Positions 35,283 through 45,138 are shown, counted from the first letter of the stretch. The stretch: DNA of 59,892 bases from Chloroflexota bacterium (GCA_013112725.1 JABFFZ010000027.1:1-59892), one strand, 5' to 3'. The notes: a model not told the origin generated them from the letters alone. Program-made: numbers and translations.

Positions 35283-36116
35283 TTGAAACACTACCCACAC
35301 ATTGAACAAGCCATTCACACCGCCCTGGCTGAAGACATAAGCAGCGGCGACGTGACTACCCTGGCGATTGTGGCCGAGGATGGGGTCATGCACGGCCGTT
35401 TCATTGCCAAAGCGCCCGGTATCATCGCCGGGCTGGAAGTGGCGCGGCGAGCATTTACTTTGCTGGATGAACGGGTCATATTGACGCCCCAGGTTCAGGA
35501 CGGCGATCTTGTTACGCCCGGCCAACTGATTGCCACCATCCACGGCCCTGCCCGCGCCCTGCTCAGCGGCGAACGGACGGCGCTCAACTTTTTGCAGCGC
35601 ATGTCTGGCATTGCCACCCTGACGCGCCAGTTTGTAGACGCCGTCGCCGGAACCAAAGCCGTCATCCTGGACACCCGCAAAACGGCCCCTGGCCTACGCG
35701 CCGCCGACAAGCTGGCCGTGCAAATGGGCGGTGGCCAAAATCACCGCTTTGGCCTGTTTGATATGGCATTGATCAAGGACAATCACATTGCCGCCGCACA
35801 TGGCGACCTGGCCGAGGCTGTGCGGCGCGTGAAAAAGTATGCACCCGACACCCTCATCGAGATTGAGGTGACGACGCTGGCGCAGTTACGCACGGCCGTG
35901 ACCCTGCCCGTAGACCGCATTATGCTAGACAACATGAGCCTGGATGAGATGCGCCAGGCGGTGAATTTTACCGCCGGGCGCATCCCCCTGGAAGCGTCCG
36001 GCAACGTCAACCTGGACACCATCCGCGCCATTGCCGAAACCGGCGTGGACTACATTTCCATCGGCGCTCTCACCCATTCCGTGAAGGCGTTGGATATTAG
36101 TTTGGAGCTTGCATAA
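35283..36116 (+). CDS. nadC: Nicotinate-nucleotide diphosphorylase (carboxylating), NadC
   Basis: Converts quinolinate and PRPP to nicotinate mononucleotide. A 277-residue protein with NadC motifs: EDISSGDVTT, SGERTALNFLQRMSGIAT, LDTRKTAPGLR, KLAVQMGGGQNHRFGL, IKDNHIAA, then the barrel end LEASGNVNLDTI and VDYISIGALTHSVKALD. TTG 35283 (giving MKHYPHIEQAIHTALAEDIS) is the likely start, with GGAGA 9 bases upstream; the earlier ATG 35220 would translate a palindrome. First gene of the nadC-nadA-nadB operon. Confidence 0.93.
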   Translation: MKHYPHIEQAIHTALAEDISSGDVTTLAIVAEDGVMHGRFIAKAPGIIAGLEVARRAFTLLDERVILTPQVQDGDLVTPGQLIATIHGPARALLSGERTALNFLQRMSGIATLTRQFVDAVAGTKAVILDTRKTAPGLRAADKLAVQMGGGQNHRFGLFDMALIKDNHIAAAHGDLAEAVRRVKKYAPDTLIEIEVTTLAQLRTAVTLPVDRIMLDNMSLDEMRQAVNFTAGRIPLEASGNVNLDTIRAIAETGVDYISIGALTHSVKALDISLELA

Positions 36117-36122
36117 TGGTTC

Positions 36123-36169
36123 GTAGTAGGCGATTTATCGCCGTCAAAAGGCGATAAATCGCCTACTAC
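36123..36169. repeat. 20-bp palindrome between nadC and nadA
   Basis: Perfect 20-base arms (GTAGTAGGCGATTTATCGCC and complement) with a 7-base loop, directly before the nadA ribosome site. It can alter read-through or message stability between the genes. GCGATTTATCGCC family. Confidence 0.75.
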
Positions 36170-36184
36170 AAACGAGGAAAACCC

Positions 36185-37219
36185 ATGACTTACGAACAAA
36201 CACTCACCCACATGCGCACCAAATTGCAGCGCATCGCCCCAGACTTTGAGATTGAGTACAAAGCCAAAATCGCGTATGAGATCAACCAGCTAAAAAAGGA
36301 GCGCAACGCCGTCATCCTGGGGCACAACTATATGGAACCGGCGCTGTTCCACTCCGTGCCCGACTTTACCGGCGATTCGCTGGAACTCAGCCGCCGCGCC
36401 GCGCAGACAGACGCGGACATCATCGTCTTTTGCGGCGTGGAATTTATGGCGGAGACGGCCAAAATCCTGAACCCAAGCAAGACGGTGCTGATCCCTTCGC
36501 AAAAAGCGGGCTGCTCGTTGGCCGCCAGCATCACCGCCCAGGATGTGCGCGACTTGAAAGCGCGTTACCCCGGCGTACCCGTCGTCACCTACATCAACAC
36601 CTACGCCGACGTGAAAGCGGAGGCGGACATTTGCTGCACCTCCGGCAACGCCAAAGCGGTAGTGGAATCGCTGCACGCGGATACCATCATCTTCCTGCCC
36701 GATGAATACCTGGCGCGGAACGTGGCCCAGGAGACGGGCAAACACATCATCTTCCCCAGCAAAAACGGCAAAACCAACGGGGAGACGATGCTGGATGTGC
36801 AGATGATTGGCTGGCACGGCCGTTGTGAAGTCCACGAAAAGTTCACCGTCGTTGACATCGAAGCCGTGCGCCATGACCATCCTGACACGCTCATCCTGGC
36901 CCACCCCGAATGTAGCCCAGAAGTGGTCTCTGCCAGCGACTTTTCCGGCAGCACCACCGCCCTCATCCGCTTTGTAGAGCAAAGCAACGCGCCCAGCTAC
37001 CTGCTGCTCACCGAATGTTCGATGGGCGACAACATCATAGCCGCCCACCCGAACAAAGAGATGCTGCGCCTCTGCTCCGTGCGCTGCCCGCACATGAACC
37101 AGATTCGCCTGGAAGATACCCGCGACGCCCTGCGCTACACGCAATACGAAGTCCACGTGCCCGAAGAAATCCGCGTCCGCGCCCTCCGCTCCGTTGAGCG
37201 TATGTTGGCAATTGGGTAA
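36185..37219 (+). CDS. nadA: Quinolinate synthase NadA
   Basis: Condenses iminoaspartate with dihydroxyacetone phosphate to quinolinate using a [4Fe-4S] cluster. A 344-residue protein with GHNYMEPALF, FTGDSLELSR, CGVEFMAETAKIL, PSQKAGCSLA (cluster Cys), CCTSGNA, FLPDEYLARNV, HPECSPEV and LTECSMGDN, and CPHMNQIRLE near the end. Start supported by GAGGAAA. It receives iminoaspartate from NadB downstream and feeds NadC upstream. Confidence 0.95.
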   Translation: MTYEQTLTHMRTKLQRIAPDFEIEYKAKIAYEINQLKKERNAVILGHNYMEPALFHSVPDFTGDSLELSRRAAQTDADIIVFCGVEFMAETAKILNPSKTVLIPSQKAGCSLAASITAQDVRDLKARYPGVPVVTYINTYADVKAEADICCTSGNAKAVVESLHADTIIFLPDEYLARNVAQETGKHIIFPSKNGKTNGETMLDVQMIGWHGRCEVHEKFTVVDIEAVRHDHPDTLILAHPECSPEVVSASDFSGSTTALIRFVEQSNAPSYLLLTECSMGDNIIAAHPNKEMLRLCSVRCPHMNQIRLEDTRDALRYTQYEVHVPEEIRVRALRSVERMLAIG

Positions 37220-37221
37220 TA

Positions 37222-37311
37222 GATACGCGGATAACGCGGATTGAACGGATAACCGCGGATTTTGTTATCCGTGAAAATCTGTCACATCCGTGTTATCCGT
37301 GATCCCATTCT
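37222..37311. repeat. Palindrome between nadA and nadB, ACGGATTTTCACGGAT family
   Basis: Runs of CGGATAACGCGGAT, CCGCGGATTTTG and ATCCGTGTTATCCGTGATCC units, directly before nadB. Related to 17041-17115. Confidence 0.65.
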
Positions 37312-37312
37312 T

Positions 37313-38872
37313 ATGATACAAACCGAAGTTCTCATCATTGGCAGCGGCATTGCCGGGGGCACGGCCGCGTTACAACTGGCGGATGCGGGTGTGCCTGTGA
37401 CGCTGGTGACGCGGGCGCAAGAGCCGGAAGAGTCAAACACGAAATACGCCCAGGGGGGCATCATCTACAAAAGTCCGGCCGATTCGCCAGAGCAGTTGGT
37501 GGCCGACATTTTGCACGCGGGCGCGGGGCACAGTTATCCCCCGGCGGCGCAAATCCTGGCCGATGAAGGGCCAGGATTGGTGGAAAAAATCCTGCTGGAA
37601 CGGGTGGGCGTAGCGTTTGACCGAGATGAGTCGGGCAATCTAGATACCGTTTTCGAGGCCGCCCATTCGCAACCGCGCATCGCCCACGCCGCCGACGCCA
37701 CCGGGCGCGCCGTAGAAATTGCCCTGTTGAATGAGATCAAAAGCCACCCCCATGTGCAACTGCTCACGGGGCACACGGCCGTAGACCTGCTCACCCCCGC
37801 CCATCACGGCCGTAACCGGCTGGCCGTCTACGAACCGCGCGCCTGTGTGGGGGCATATGTGCTGAACCAAGACAGCGGCGAAATTCACCGCATCCTAGCC
37901 AAAAAGACCATCCTGGCCACGGGGGGGCTGGGGCAAATTTACCTGCGCACCACCAATCCCGCCGGGTCGCGCGGGGACGGGCTGGCCATGGCCAATCGCG
38001 CCGGGGCGCGGGTCATCAATGCCGAGTTTATCCAGTTTCACCCCACTACCTTTTACAAAAAAGGCGCACCCTACTTCCTCATCAGCGAAGCGGTGCGCGG
38101 CGCAGGCGGGCGGCTGGTGCATGAAAATGGCGAACCGTTCATGCACAAGTATGACCCGGAATGGAAAGATTTAGCGCCGCGTGACGTGGTGGCCCGCTCC
38201 ATCCGCCAGGAGATGGTGGCCCATGATCTGGATAATGTGTACCTGGATTTACGCTCCTACCTGCCCAAAGCCAAAATTTACGAACGCTTCCCCACCATTG
38301 CCGCCCGCTGCGCCGAGTTTGGCGTGGACATTACGGCCGACCTGATTCCGGTGGTGCCGGGGGCACATTATTCGTGTGGCGGGGTGTGGGTGGATGAGTA
38401 CGGCCGTACCACCATCCACGATCTCTATGCCGTTGGTGAACTCTCCTGCACCGGGCTGCACGGGGCTAACCGGCTGGCGAGTACGTCGCTGCTGGAAGGG
38501 CTGGTGTGGGGCCACCGGGCGGCACAGCACATCCTGGGCGGCCTGGCCGATGCCCCTCTGCACGACGCGGACGACATCCCGCCCTGGCAAGATACCAGCC
38601 GCTACACGGCCGATCCGCTGCTGATTGCCCAGGATATGAGTACGATTCAGCACATCATGTGGAACTATGTGGGGGTGGTGCGCGCCGACTACCGTTTGCA
38701 GCGGGCGCTGCGCGAACTGCGCCACCTGGAAACGGAGATTGAGCAGTTTTACCGGGTCACCCGGTTGACGGATGGGTTGGTGGGGCTGCGGAATGCGGTG
38801 AGGACGGCCGTGATCGTCACCCAGGCGGCGTTAGCCAACAAAAAAAGTATGGGCTGCCACTACCGCGAATAG
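37313..38872 (+). CDS. nadB: L-aspartate oxidase NadB
   Basis: A 519-residue FAD enzyme oxidising L-aspartate to iminoaspartate. Features: Rossmann GSGIAGGTAAL at the N-terminus, NTKYAQGGIIYK, ATGGLGQIYLRTTNP, FIQFHPTTF, GAHYSCGGVWVDEYGRT and LHGANRLASTSLLEGLVWG. Helical C-terminal domain typical of fumarate reductase relatives. ATG 37313 is chosen because the open frame upstream runs through a palindrome. Third gene of the nad operon. Confidence 0.95.
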   Translation: MIQTEVLIIGSGIAGGTAALQLADAGVPVTLVTRAQEPEESNTKYAQGGIIYKSPADSPEQLVADILHAGAGHSYPPAAQILADEGPGLVEKILLERVGVAFDRDESGNLDTVFEAAHSQPRIAHAADATGRAVEIALLNEIKSHPHVQLLTGHTAVDLLTPAHHGRNRLAVYEPRACVGAYVLNQDSGEIHRILAKKTILATGGLGQIYLRTTNPAGSRGDGLAMANRAGARVINAEFIQFHPTTFYKKGAPYFLISEAVRGAGGRLVHENGEPFMHKYDPEWKDLAPRDVVARSIRQEMVAHDLDNVYLDLRSYLPKAKIYERFPTIAARCAEFGVDITADLIPVVPGAHYSCGGVWVDEYGRTTIHDLYAVGELSCTGLHGANRLASTSLLEGLVWGHRAAQHILGGLADAPLHDADDIPPWQDTSRYTADPLLIAQDMSTIQHIMWNYVGVVRADYRLQRALRELRHLETEIEQFYRVTRLTDGLVGLRNAVRTAVIVTQAALANKKSMGCHYRE

Positions 38873-38947
38873 CATGACAAATGGTAACTTTTTATTCATA
38901 CGTCATCTATTGGCGGTTCATGCGTCATCCAATTAAGGTAAGCGTTC

Positions 38948-39011
38948 AGACTTGACAAGTTTTTTACCAGAGGCAGTTGCCGCAATTCAGGTGTAAAAAC
39001 TTGTCAAGTCT
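38948..39011. repeat. Palindrome, CAGACCTGACAGGTTT family, truncating DUF433
   Basis: Perfect 17-base arms AGACTTGACAAGTTTTT and AAAAACTTGTCAAGTCT around a 30-base loop. The right arm begins inside the DUF433 reading frame, whose normal sequence ends there. Sister copy at 44152-44214. Confidence 0.7.
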
Positions 39012-39149
39012 CCAGACAAGAATTTCCTCTTCGGTCATGCCAGATGCCAGATATACCAACACATCCTGAACCGTCATGCGCAGACTACGAATACAGGGTT
39101 TCCCACCCCGTTTATCAGGCTCAATGGTGATGTAATCACGATAATCCAT
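38964..39149 (-). pseudogene. DUF433 antitoxin-like protein truncated by repeat
   Basis: The first 45 residues, MDYRDYITIEPDKRGGKPCI with RSLRMTVQDVLVYLASGMTE, match DUF433, a small antitoxin-like family of about 75 residues. After EEEIL the expected DFPYLTxEDI segment is absent and the frame reads into the palindrome at 38948-39011, ending at 38964. It is therefore probably inactive. No toxin partner is adjacent. Confidence 0.7.
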
Positions 39150-39194
39150 AGGTTGAAATTATGTGTGGTTTACTCCGGCGTCAAGGACTGCTCA

Positions 39195-42100
39195 TCAAAT
39201 CAACTCTGGCTGTTTAATGTAATCTTCGGGTTTGATGGAAATCGCCTGGCTGGCGCTGTCTGTGCCCATGCTGATGCCGTAGATGGTTTGCGCCGCCTGC
39301 ACCGTGCCCCGATTATGGGTGATGATGATGAACTGCGTCTTCAGGCTCAACTCTTGCAGCAGTTCGCGGAAGCGGTTGACGTTGGCCTCGTCCAGCGCCG
39401 CGTCCACCTCGTCCAGCACGCAGAACGGCGTGGGGGCCACTTTAAGCAAGGAGAAGATGAGGGCTACGGCCGTCAGTGACCGCTCCCCACCCGACAACAA
39501 TCCCAACGCCTGCTCGCGCCGGTTGGGCAGCCGGGCAATAATGTCCACGCCGCTGATCGTCAGATCATCCGGGTCCGTCAACACCAGCCGCGCCGCGCCG
39601 CCACCAAACAACTGCGTAAAAATGCCACCAAACACCGCATTCACCTTATCCACCGTCTCCGCAAAAGCGCGCGAAGTCAGGTCGTCCAGTTCGGCGATGA
39701 TTTTGCGCAACTGCGCCTCCGTCTCGTTCAGGTCGCCTACCTGCTGCGTCAGAAAATCAAACCGCTCCTGAGTGGTTTCGTACTCTTCGGGTGCGTCCGG
39801 GTTGATGGCCCCCATGCGGTGCATCTGCGCCCGGTACTCCTGAATGGTGCTTTCGATGTCCCCCGGCAGTGCGGTGACAACAGGCAGCGTTTCCACGCCG
39901 CCAATGGGCAGTGGCGTGGGGCCGGTCTGGTCATCGTCATAAGGCAGGGCCACCAGCCCCAGATCGGCCTTGATGCGCTCTTGCAGATTGTCCAACGCCG
40001 TCTGGCTTTGTGTCAATGCAACTCTGGATTGGGTATAGAGTGTTTCGGCGTCGTGGGTCACTTTTTGCAACACGGCCGTACCCTCCTCCATTTGCGCCAG
40101 TTCCAACCGCGCCTCGCCCAACCGCTCTTTCAACGGCCCCAACCGCGCTTCCAGGTCAGCCACCTGATCAAACAGGCGCGTTCGCTCCTGTTCTTCGGCC
40201 GCCTGCGCCAGCGCCGCCTGCTCCTGCTGCAACTGGTCGCGCCGCTCTTGCAGCCGCGCCAACTGCCCGGAAAATTGGGCCAGCGTCGCCCGGCGGCTGT
40301 CTACCACCGCCTGCCGCCCGGCCACAATCGTTTGCGCCGCATTCACCGCCTGCTGCAAACCATCCCGCTGCTGCTGCGATTCTGTGACCGGCAGCGTTGC
40401 CAGTCTCACCTGCGCCTCAGCCGCCGTCTTTTCCCATGTGGCCAGTTCAGCCGTGTCCGCCTCAATTTGCGCCTCAATCTCGCCAATCCGCTGCTCCAGG
40501 CGGCCCACTTCTTGCAACTGGTTCTGCCGCTGCCGCTCCACAAAACCAAGCTGCTGGCGCTGGCGGTCCATTTCCCGCTGCGCCTGGGACGCTTCCTGCC
40601 CGGCTTCCATGAGCAGCCGGGCCAGCCGCGTCTCTTCACTTTGCAGCTCATCCACCTGAGTTTGCATCTGTTGGATGGCCGTTTGTTGGGCAGTCACGGC
40701 CGTTTCCACCGCCGCCACCTTTAACTTCTCCTCAGCCAACGTGGCCTGCGCCTGCCGCCATTCCGTCTCCCGCGCCAGGGTGCTGCTTTGCCCGCTGCCC
40801 GTCTCCACCAGCCCGCCGGGGTGAGCGATAAACCCATCCAGCGACACGGCCGTACAGCCCGGCGGCAAGTGGTGGGCTATGCGATAGGCGGCGGCGGCAT
40901 CCTGCACCAGTAAAATTTGGCCCAACAACAGTTCGGCGACCTGCTCCGCCTCTGGCCGCGCCGCCACCAATCCCGCTGCCCAACCGATCACGCCCGCATC
41001 CTCCGGCATTTCCACCAGTTCCGGCAGTTGGATGCGGTTCAGGGCAATGGCCGATAGGCTCTGCCCGGTCTGTGCCGCCAGGATTTCCCACAATGCCTTT
41101 TCATCGGGCAGCAGCAGCGCCCCCAGCCGCGCCTGCATGGCCGCGGCAATGGCCGGTTCATACGCCAGGGGAATGGTGATGAAGTTGACCAACGCACCAA
41201 TGACGCCGTTTTTGCCGGCGGCTACTTCTTTCAGGCGCAGCCCGTCCAGCATGTCGGCGCGGGCCTCCAGGCGGGCCAGGTCATGGCGACGCTGCTGCAA
41301 CTGCTGCTCGGCGTCGCGGAGCGCCTGGCGCTGCGTTTTCAGGTCACGAATGAGCGCATGGCGCTGGCTGATGATGGCCTCGCGCTGCTGGCGCAGTTCG
41401 TCGTTTTTTTGTTGGGCGGATTGGAATATAGCCGTCAGCCGCTCAATCTCGGTCTTCACCTGCACCAGATCATCACCGGCGGCGTGATGTTGCTCTGCCT
41501 GCCGTTCTTTCAACCGTTCTCGCAGCTGGTTGAGTTGTCCCTGGGCCTGGGCCACCCGATTTTGTTTGTCGCGCTGCTGCTGCATAGCTTGCTGCACGGC
41601 CGTTTGCCATTTGTCAATCTCGCGCCGGGTGGTTTCAAAGTCGGCGTTGTACTGCTGCCACTGGCCCCGGCTCCGCTCCAATTCTATTTGAGCCGCTGCC
41701 AGATCGTTCAGCGCGGCAGTCAGTTCCACCTGCGCGGCCGCTGCCTGCTGCTCCAAACCGGGCAGGTCGGCGGCCACTTCCGCCAGCCGCCGCGCCAATG
41801 ATTCCCGCCGTTCCCCCATGATGGCCGCCTGCCGCCGCGCCGCTTCCAGTTGGTCGCGGGTTTCATCGCGCTGGTTTTGCAGATCAGCAACCTGCTGTTC
41901 CAGCCGGTGCAGGCGGCGGCGCAGGTCGTCGCTGTTTTCCTGGCGCACCCGCAATTTGTGACGGTTTTGCTGCCAGGTGGTTTCGGCGGTCACGGCCGTG
42001 TCCCGCACCTGCCGCAGTTCCTTTTTCGCCTGCTCCCACTTGTAGCCATACCAGAGGCGCAACAGGTGATGCAGGTCAGCCTGAATTTGCTCGTAGTTGC

Positions 42101-42737
42101 GGGCGCGGGTGGCCTGCCGTTTCAAAGAAGCCAGCCGGGGTTGGATTTCCGCCAGGATGTCGTGGATGCGCTGTAAATTGTGCTGCGTCTCTTGCAAACG
42201 ACGCAATGTCTCCGCCCGGCGGCTTTTGTAATGATTGATGCCCGCCGCTTCTTCAAAAAGCGCCCGCCGCTCCTCGGAACGCAAGGAAAGCGCCTGATCC
42301 ACCAACCCCTGGCCGATGATGGTGTAGGTGCGTTCGGCCAGACCGCTGGTTGCCAGCAGGTCCGTCACATCTTTCAACCGCACCTTCTGGCCGTTGAGGA
42401 TGTACTCATTCTCGCCAGAGCGGTAGGCGCGGCGGCCGATCTCCACTTCGCTGTAATCAATGGGCAGCCAGCCTTCGCTGTTATCCAGCGTCAAAATGAC
42501 CTGGGCCATGCCGGCGCGGGCGCGGCTCTGGCTGCCGGCGAAGATCATGTCGGTGGTGCGTTTGCCGCGCAGAGTGCTGTAACTTTGTTCACCCAACACC
42601 CAGCGCAGGGCGTCGGCAATGTTGCTCTTGCCGCTGCCATTGGGGCCGACGACGGCCGTGATCCCCATATCAAATTCAAATTCCGTTTTGGTGGCAAAGG
42701 TTTTGTACCCTTGCAGGGAAAGGCGTTTGATTCTCAT
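39195..42737 (-). CDS. smc: Chromosome segregation ATPase SMC
   Basis: An 1180-residue SMC. N-terminal Walker [19 protein letters not shown] with the signature RI..SGYKTF-type start, a long coiled coil, a hinge near 500-680 ([10 protein letters not shown]... [16 protein letters not shown]), a second coiled coil, and C-terminal signature [19 protein letters not shown] with Walker [13 protein letters not shown]. It organises and segregates the chromosome with ScpA/ScpB, not present here. No ribosome site precedes the ATG; its promoter is only about 11 bases upstream. Confidence 0.97.
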   Translation of the reverse strand: MRIKRLSLQGYKTFATKTEFEFDMGITAVVGPNGSGKSNIADALRWVLGEQSYSTLRGKRTTDMIFAGSQSRARAGMAQVILTLDNSEGWLPIDYSEVEIGRRAYRSGENEYILNGQKVRLKDVTDLLATSGLAERTYTIIGQGLVDQALSLRSEERRALFEEAAGINHYKSRRAETLRRLQETQHNLQRIHDILAEIQPRLASLKRQATRARNYEQIQADLHHLLRLWYGYKWEQAKKELRQVRDTAVTAETTWQQNRHKLRVRQENSDDLRRRLHRLEQQVADLQNQRDETRDQLEAARRQAAIMGERRESLARRLAEVAADLPGLEQQAAAAQVELTAALNDLAAAQIELERSRGQWQQYNADFETTRREIDKWQTAVQQAMQQQRDKQNRVAQAQGQLNQLRERLKERQAEQHHAAGDDLVQVKTEIERLTAIFQSAQQKNDELRQQREAIISQRHALIRDLKTQRQALRDAEQQLQQRRHDLARLEARADMLDGLRLKEVAAGKNGVIGALVNFITIPLAYEPAIAAAMQARLGALLLPDEKALWEILAAQTGQSLSAIALNRIQLPELVEMPEDAGVIGWAAGLVAARPEAEQVAELLLGQILLVQDAAAAYRIAHHLPPGCTAVSLDGFIAHPGGLVETGSGQSSTLARETEWRQAQATLAEEKLKVAAVETAVTAQQTAIQQMQTQVDELQSEETRLARLLMEAGQEASQAQREMDRQRQQLGFVERQRQNQLQEVGRLEQRIGEIEAQIEADTAELATWEKTAAEAQVRLATLPVTESQQQRDGLQQAVNAAQTIVAGRQAVVDSRRATLAQFSGQLARLQERRDQLQQEQAALAQAAEEQERTRLFDQVADLEARLGPLKERLGEARLELAQMEEGTAVLQKVTHDAETLYTQSRVALTQSQTALDNLQERIKADLGLVALPYDDDQTGPTPLPIGGVETLPVVTALPGDIESTIQEYRAQMHRMGAINPDAPEEYETTQERFDFLTQQVGDLNETEAQLRKIIAELDDLTSRAFAETVDKVNAVFGGIFTQLFGGGAARLVLTDPDDLTISGVDIIARLPNRREQALGLLSGGERSLTAVALIFSLLKVAPTPFCVLDEVDAALDEANVNRFRELLQELSLKTQFIIITHNRGTVQAAQTIYGISMGTDSASQAISIKPEDYIKQPELI

Positions 42738-42748
42738 AAGCGGCGGGC

Positions 42749-42777
42749 AGTATAGAGGGAAGTGGTCAGGTGATCAA
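42749..42777 (-). promoter_or_regulatory. Near-leaderless smc promoter
   Basis: On the minus strand TTGATC (42777-42772), a 17-base spacer and TATACT (42754-42749), 11 bases before the smc ATG. The predicted 5' leader would be only about 4-5 bases. Confidence 0.65.
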
Positions 42778-42790
42778 GTGGCAGGTTCTC

Positions 42791-42808
42791 AGGCATCACG
42801 TGATGCCT
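42791..42808. promoter_or_regulatory. 18-bp perfect palindrome at the acnX promoter
   Basis: AGGCATCAC and GTGATGCCT are perfect 9-base arms with no spacer. It covers the expected -35 area of the aconitase X promoter, so a regulator dimer would block or assist polymerase there. Confidence 0.5.
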
Positions 42809-42822
42809 GATGCCCGATGCTC

Positions 42823-42828
42823 TATAAT
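42823..42828 (+). promoter_or_regulatory. -10 box of leaderless aconitase X gene
   Basis: A perfect TATAAT lies six bases before ATG 42835, placing the transcript start at or next to the initiation codon. The -35 area is a weak match. Confidence 0.65.
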
Positions 42829-42834
42829 CCAGCT

Positions 42835-44103
42835 ATGGCAATTGAATTGACGACAGAAGATCAGGCGATGTGGGCGGGGGAAGAAGGTACGGCCGTGCAA
42901 ATGGCGATGCGCATCCTGGTGACAATGGCCGGGGTGTATGGCGCGACGCGGCTGTTGGATGTGGCCTCGGCGCACATTGATGGCTGTTTATATCATGGCT
43001 ACTCCGGCCTGGAATTTGCCGAACAGCTGGTGGCGGGCGGGGCGCAGGTGCGCATCCCCACTACGCTGAACGTAGGCGCGGTTGACTTGCTCCACCCGGA
43101 GCATTTTCAGGGAGACCCCCAACTGGCCGCCCGCGCCACCCGGCTGATGCAGGCTTACGAGCAAATGGGCTGCCAACCTATCTGGACATGCGCTCCCTAC
43201 CAGGCGATGCACCGCCCCGCTCTGGGTACAGATGTGGCCTGGGCAGAGAGCAATGCCATTGTGTTTGCCAATTCCGTCTTGGGGGCGCGCACCAACCGGT
43301 ATGGTGATTTTATTGATATTTGCATGGCGATCACCGGGCGCGCCCCGGCGTTTGGTCTGCACCTGCCGGAAAACCGGCGCGGCCAACTGTTGTTCCGTCT
43401 GGAAGGCATCCCTCCACAATTGTTACGCGAAGATGTCTTTTTCCCGGTGTTGGGCTACTTTTTGGGTGAGGTGGCGCGGTCCAAAATCCCGGTGATTGAG
43501 GGGTTGCTACCGGAGACGACGGAGGACCAACTCAAGGCGTTGGGCGCGGCGGCGGCTTCGTCGGGTGCGGTGGCGCTATTTCATGCGGTGGGGGCGACGC
43601 CAGAAGCGCCCACGCTGGACGCGGCATTTCAGGGACGGCCGTGTCCACAACCCATCCCGGTGACGCTGGCCGATCTACGGCAGACGGTGAACAAGTTAGG
43701 CACGGCGGCAGACGGTGCAATTCATGTGGTGGCCCTGGGCAGTCCCCACTTTTCCCTGGCCGAATTTGCCGCCCTCATGCCCTTGCTGGAAGAATATCCA
43801 CCACACCCGGCGGTAGAATTCATCGTCTGTACGAATCGGTTGGTTTTGGCGGCAGTGCAGCAGCGCGGCTGGCTGGAACGGCTGCGGGCGATGAAGGTGC
43901 GGCTGATAGTGGATACCTGTGTGGTGGTGGCCCCCATTGTCCACCGCCAGGGTGGAGTCTTGATGACCAATTCCGGCAAGTTTGCCCATTACGCGCCGGG
44001 CAACATTGGTTTTGAGGTGGTCTTTGGCAGTCTGGAAGAGTGTGTTCGCTCGGCCACGCAGGGTTCTGTGTGGCGCGATAATTTATTGTGGTCATCCAAC
44101 TAA
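42835..44103 (+). CDS. Aconitase X large subunit (AcnX catalytic)
   Basis: A 422-residue AcnX (DUF521) protein: YHGYSGLEFAEQLV, GAQVRIPTTLNVGAVDL, GCQPIWTCAPYQ, WAESNAIVFANSVLGARTNR, and late CTNRLVLAA, DTCVVVAPIV, TNSGKFAHYAPG, carrying the Cys set for an iron-sulfur cluster. Aconitase X forms hydrate cis-3-hydroxy-proline or related substrates, or acts on mevalonate phosphate in archaea; the substrate here is unknown. The matching small subunit is at 44716, separated by a DUF3592 gene and a palindrome. Start ATG 42835 is directly after a -10 box. Confidence 0.88.
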   Translation: MAIELTTEDQAMWAGEEGTAVQMAMRILVTMAGVYGATRLLDVASAHIDGCLYHGYSGLEFAEQLVAGGAQVRIPTTLNVGAVDLLHPEHFQGDPQLAARATRLMQAYEQMGCQPIWTCAPYQAMHRPALGTDVAWAESNAIVFANSVLGARTNRYGDFIDICMAITGRAPAFGLHLPENRRGQLLFRLEGIPPQLLREDVFFPVLGYFLGEVARSKIPVIEGLLPETTEDQLKALGAAAASSGAVALFHAVGATPEAPTLDAAFQGRPCPQPIPVTLADLRQTVNKLGTAADGAIHVVALGSPHFSLAEFAALMPLLEEYPPHPAVEFIVCTNRLVLAAVQQRGWLERLRAMKVRLIVDTCVVVAPIVHRQGGVLMTNSGKFAHYAPGNIGFEVVFGSLEECVRSATQGSVWRDNLLWSSN

Positions 44104-44151
44104 GTTCAGGAGTTAAACGATGACAAATCAGACAGGTAAAGGTAACCGTTC

Positions 44152-44214
44152 AGACCTGACAGGTTTTTTACCAGTTCAACTTGAAATCTCGCAGGCCAAA
44201 AACCTGTCAGGTCT
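44152..44214. repeat. Palindrome, CAGACCTGACAGGTTT family
   Basis: 17-base perfect arms AGACCTGACAGGTTTTT and AAAAACCTGTCAGGTCT, with outer GTAACCGTTCAG and CTGAACGCTTAC arms. It separates acnX large subunit from the DUF3592 gene. Confidence 0.7.
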
Positions 44215-44266
44215 CTTGAGGGGCTGAACGCTTACAGGTAAAGTAGAAACGGCCGTTGACAGCACC

Positions 44267-44716
44267 ATGGGTTGCCTGGAGCGGCTGCGCTCCGGCTGCC
44301 TTTTGGTAGGGTTCAACCTGCTCTTTATATTTTTCATTGCTCTTTTCCTCTATTTTGCCAACAGGGATTATCAGCCAAGCCAGAATGGGGCGAGCGTGAT
44401 AGGCACGGTGGTTGGGCTGGATGAGTCAGATTCGGCAGAAGGAGGTTGCTGTGTTTACTCTCCCATTGTGGAGTTCACGGTTACCGGGCAAACATATACG
44501 TTTGACAGTAGCAACGCTTCCGACCCGCCCCGTTATGATGTGGGTGAGCAGGTAGAGGTACTATACGATCCGAACAACCCGCAAAGGGCCGAGGTTGCCG
44601 ACGGCATTTTCTGGCTGCTTTGGGCCGGGTTGGCTGCTTTGTTTGTGATTATTTTGTTAGGCATAAATGTCTGGGGGGGAATACGCATCTGGCAGGGCAA
44701 GGCGTTGGGTGAGTGA
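44267..44716 (+). CDS. DUF3592-type membrane protein
   Basis: A 149-residue protein with an N-terminal helix (LLVGFNLLFIFFIALFLYF), an extracytoplasmic beta domain containing GTVVGLDES, CCVYSPIVEFTV, YDVGEQVEVLYDPNNPQRA (typical DUF3592), and a second helix (LWAGLAALFVIILLGINVW). Function unknown. Its stop overlaps the start of the aconitase X small subunit, so they are translationally coupled. Confidence 0.8.
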   Translation: MGCLERLRSGCLLVGFNLLFIFFIALFLYFANRDYQPSQNGASVIGTVVGLDESDSAEGGCCVYSPIVEFTVTGQTYTFDSSNASDPPRYDVGEQVEVLYDPNNPQRAEVADGIFWLLWAGLAALFVIILLGINVWGGIRIWQGKALGE

Positions 44717-45138
44717 TGCAAATAATGGCAACAGTGTTGGTACCAGGTATTGCTACGGGTAAAGCGCTCGTTTTGCCGGAACCACTCAGTTTGTGGGGGG
44801 GGCTGAACCCGGAGACGGGTGAAATTATTGACCGGCGGCATCCCTGTGCCGGGCAGGTGGTAACGGGCAAGGTGCTGGTGCTGCCCGCCGGGCGCGGTTC
44901 TAGCAGTGCCAGCAGCATATTGCTGGAAGCAGTGCGCCTGGGCACTGCCCCCGCGGCCATCATCACCGCCGAAGTGGATGGCATCCTGGCATTGGGTGCG
45001 GCCGTAGCGCGGGAAATGTATGACCACAGCCCACCGGTGCTGGTGTTGGATGCGGCGGGGTATACGGCCGTGCAAACCGGCGACACACTGCAAATCAATG
45101 AAGATGGGAGGGTGGTTATTTTGCCATTGGGTCATTGA
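44716..45138 (+). CDS. Aconitase X swivel (small) subunit, DUF126
   Basis: A 140-residue DUF126 protein: EPLSLWGGLNPETGEIIDRR, HPCAGQVVTGKVLVLPAGRG, SSSASSILLEAV. This is the swivelling domain that closes over the AcnX active site; in many organisms it is fused or adjacent to the large subunit. Here it overlaps the DUF3592 stop. ATG 44716 or ATG 44725 could be used. Confidence 0.9.
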   Translation: MQIMATVLVPGIATGKALVLPEPLSLWGGLNPETGEIIDRRHPCAGQVVTGKVLVLPAGRGSSSASSILLEAVRLGTAPAAIITAEVDGILALGAAVAREMYDHSPPVLVLDAAGYTAVQTGDTLQINEDGRVVILPLGH

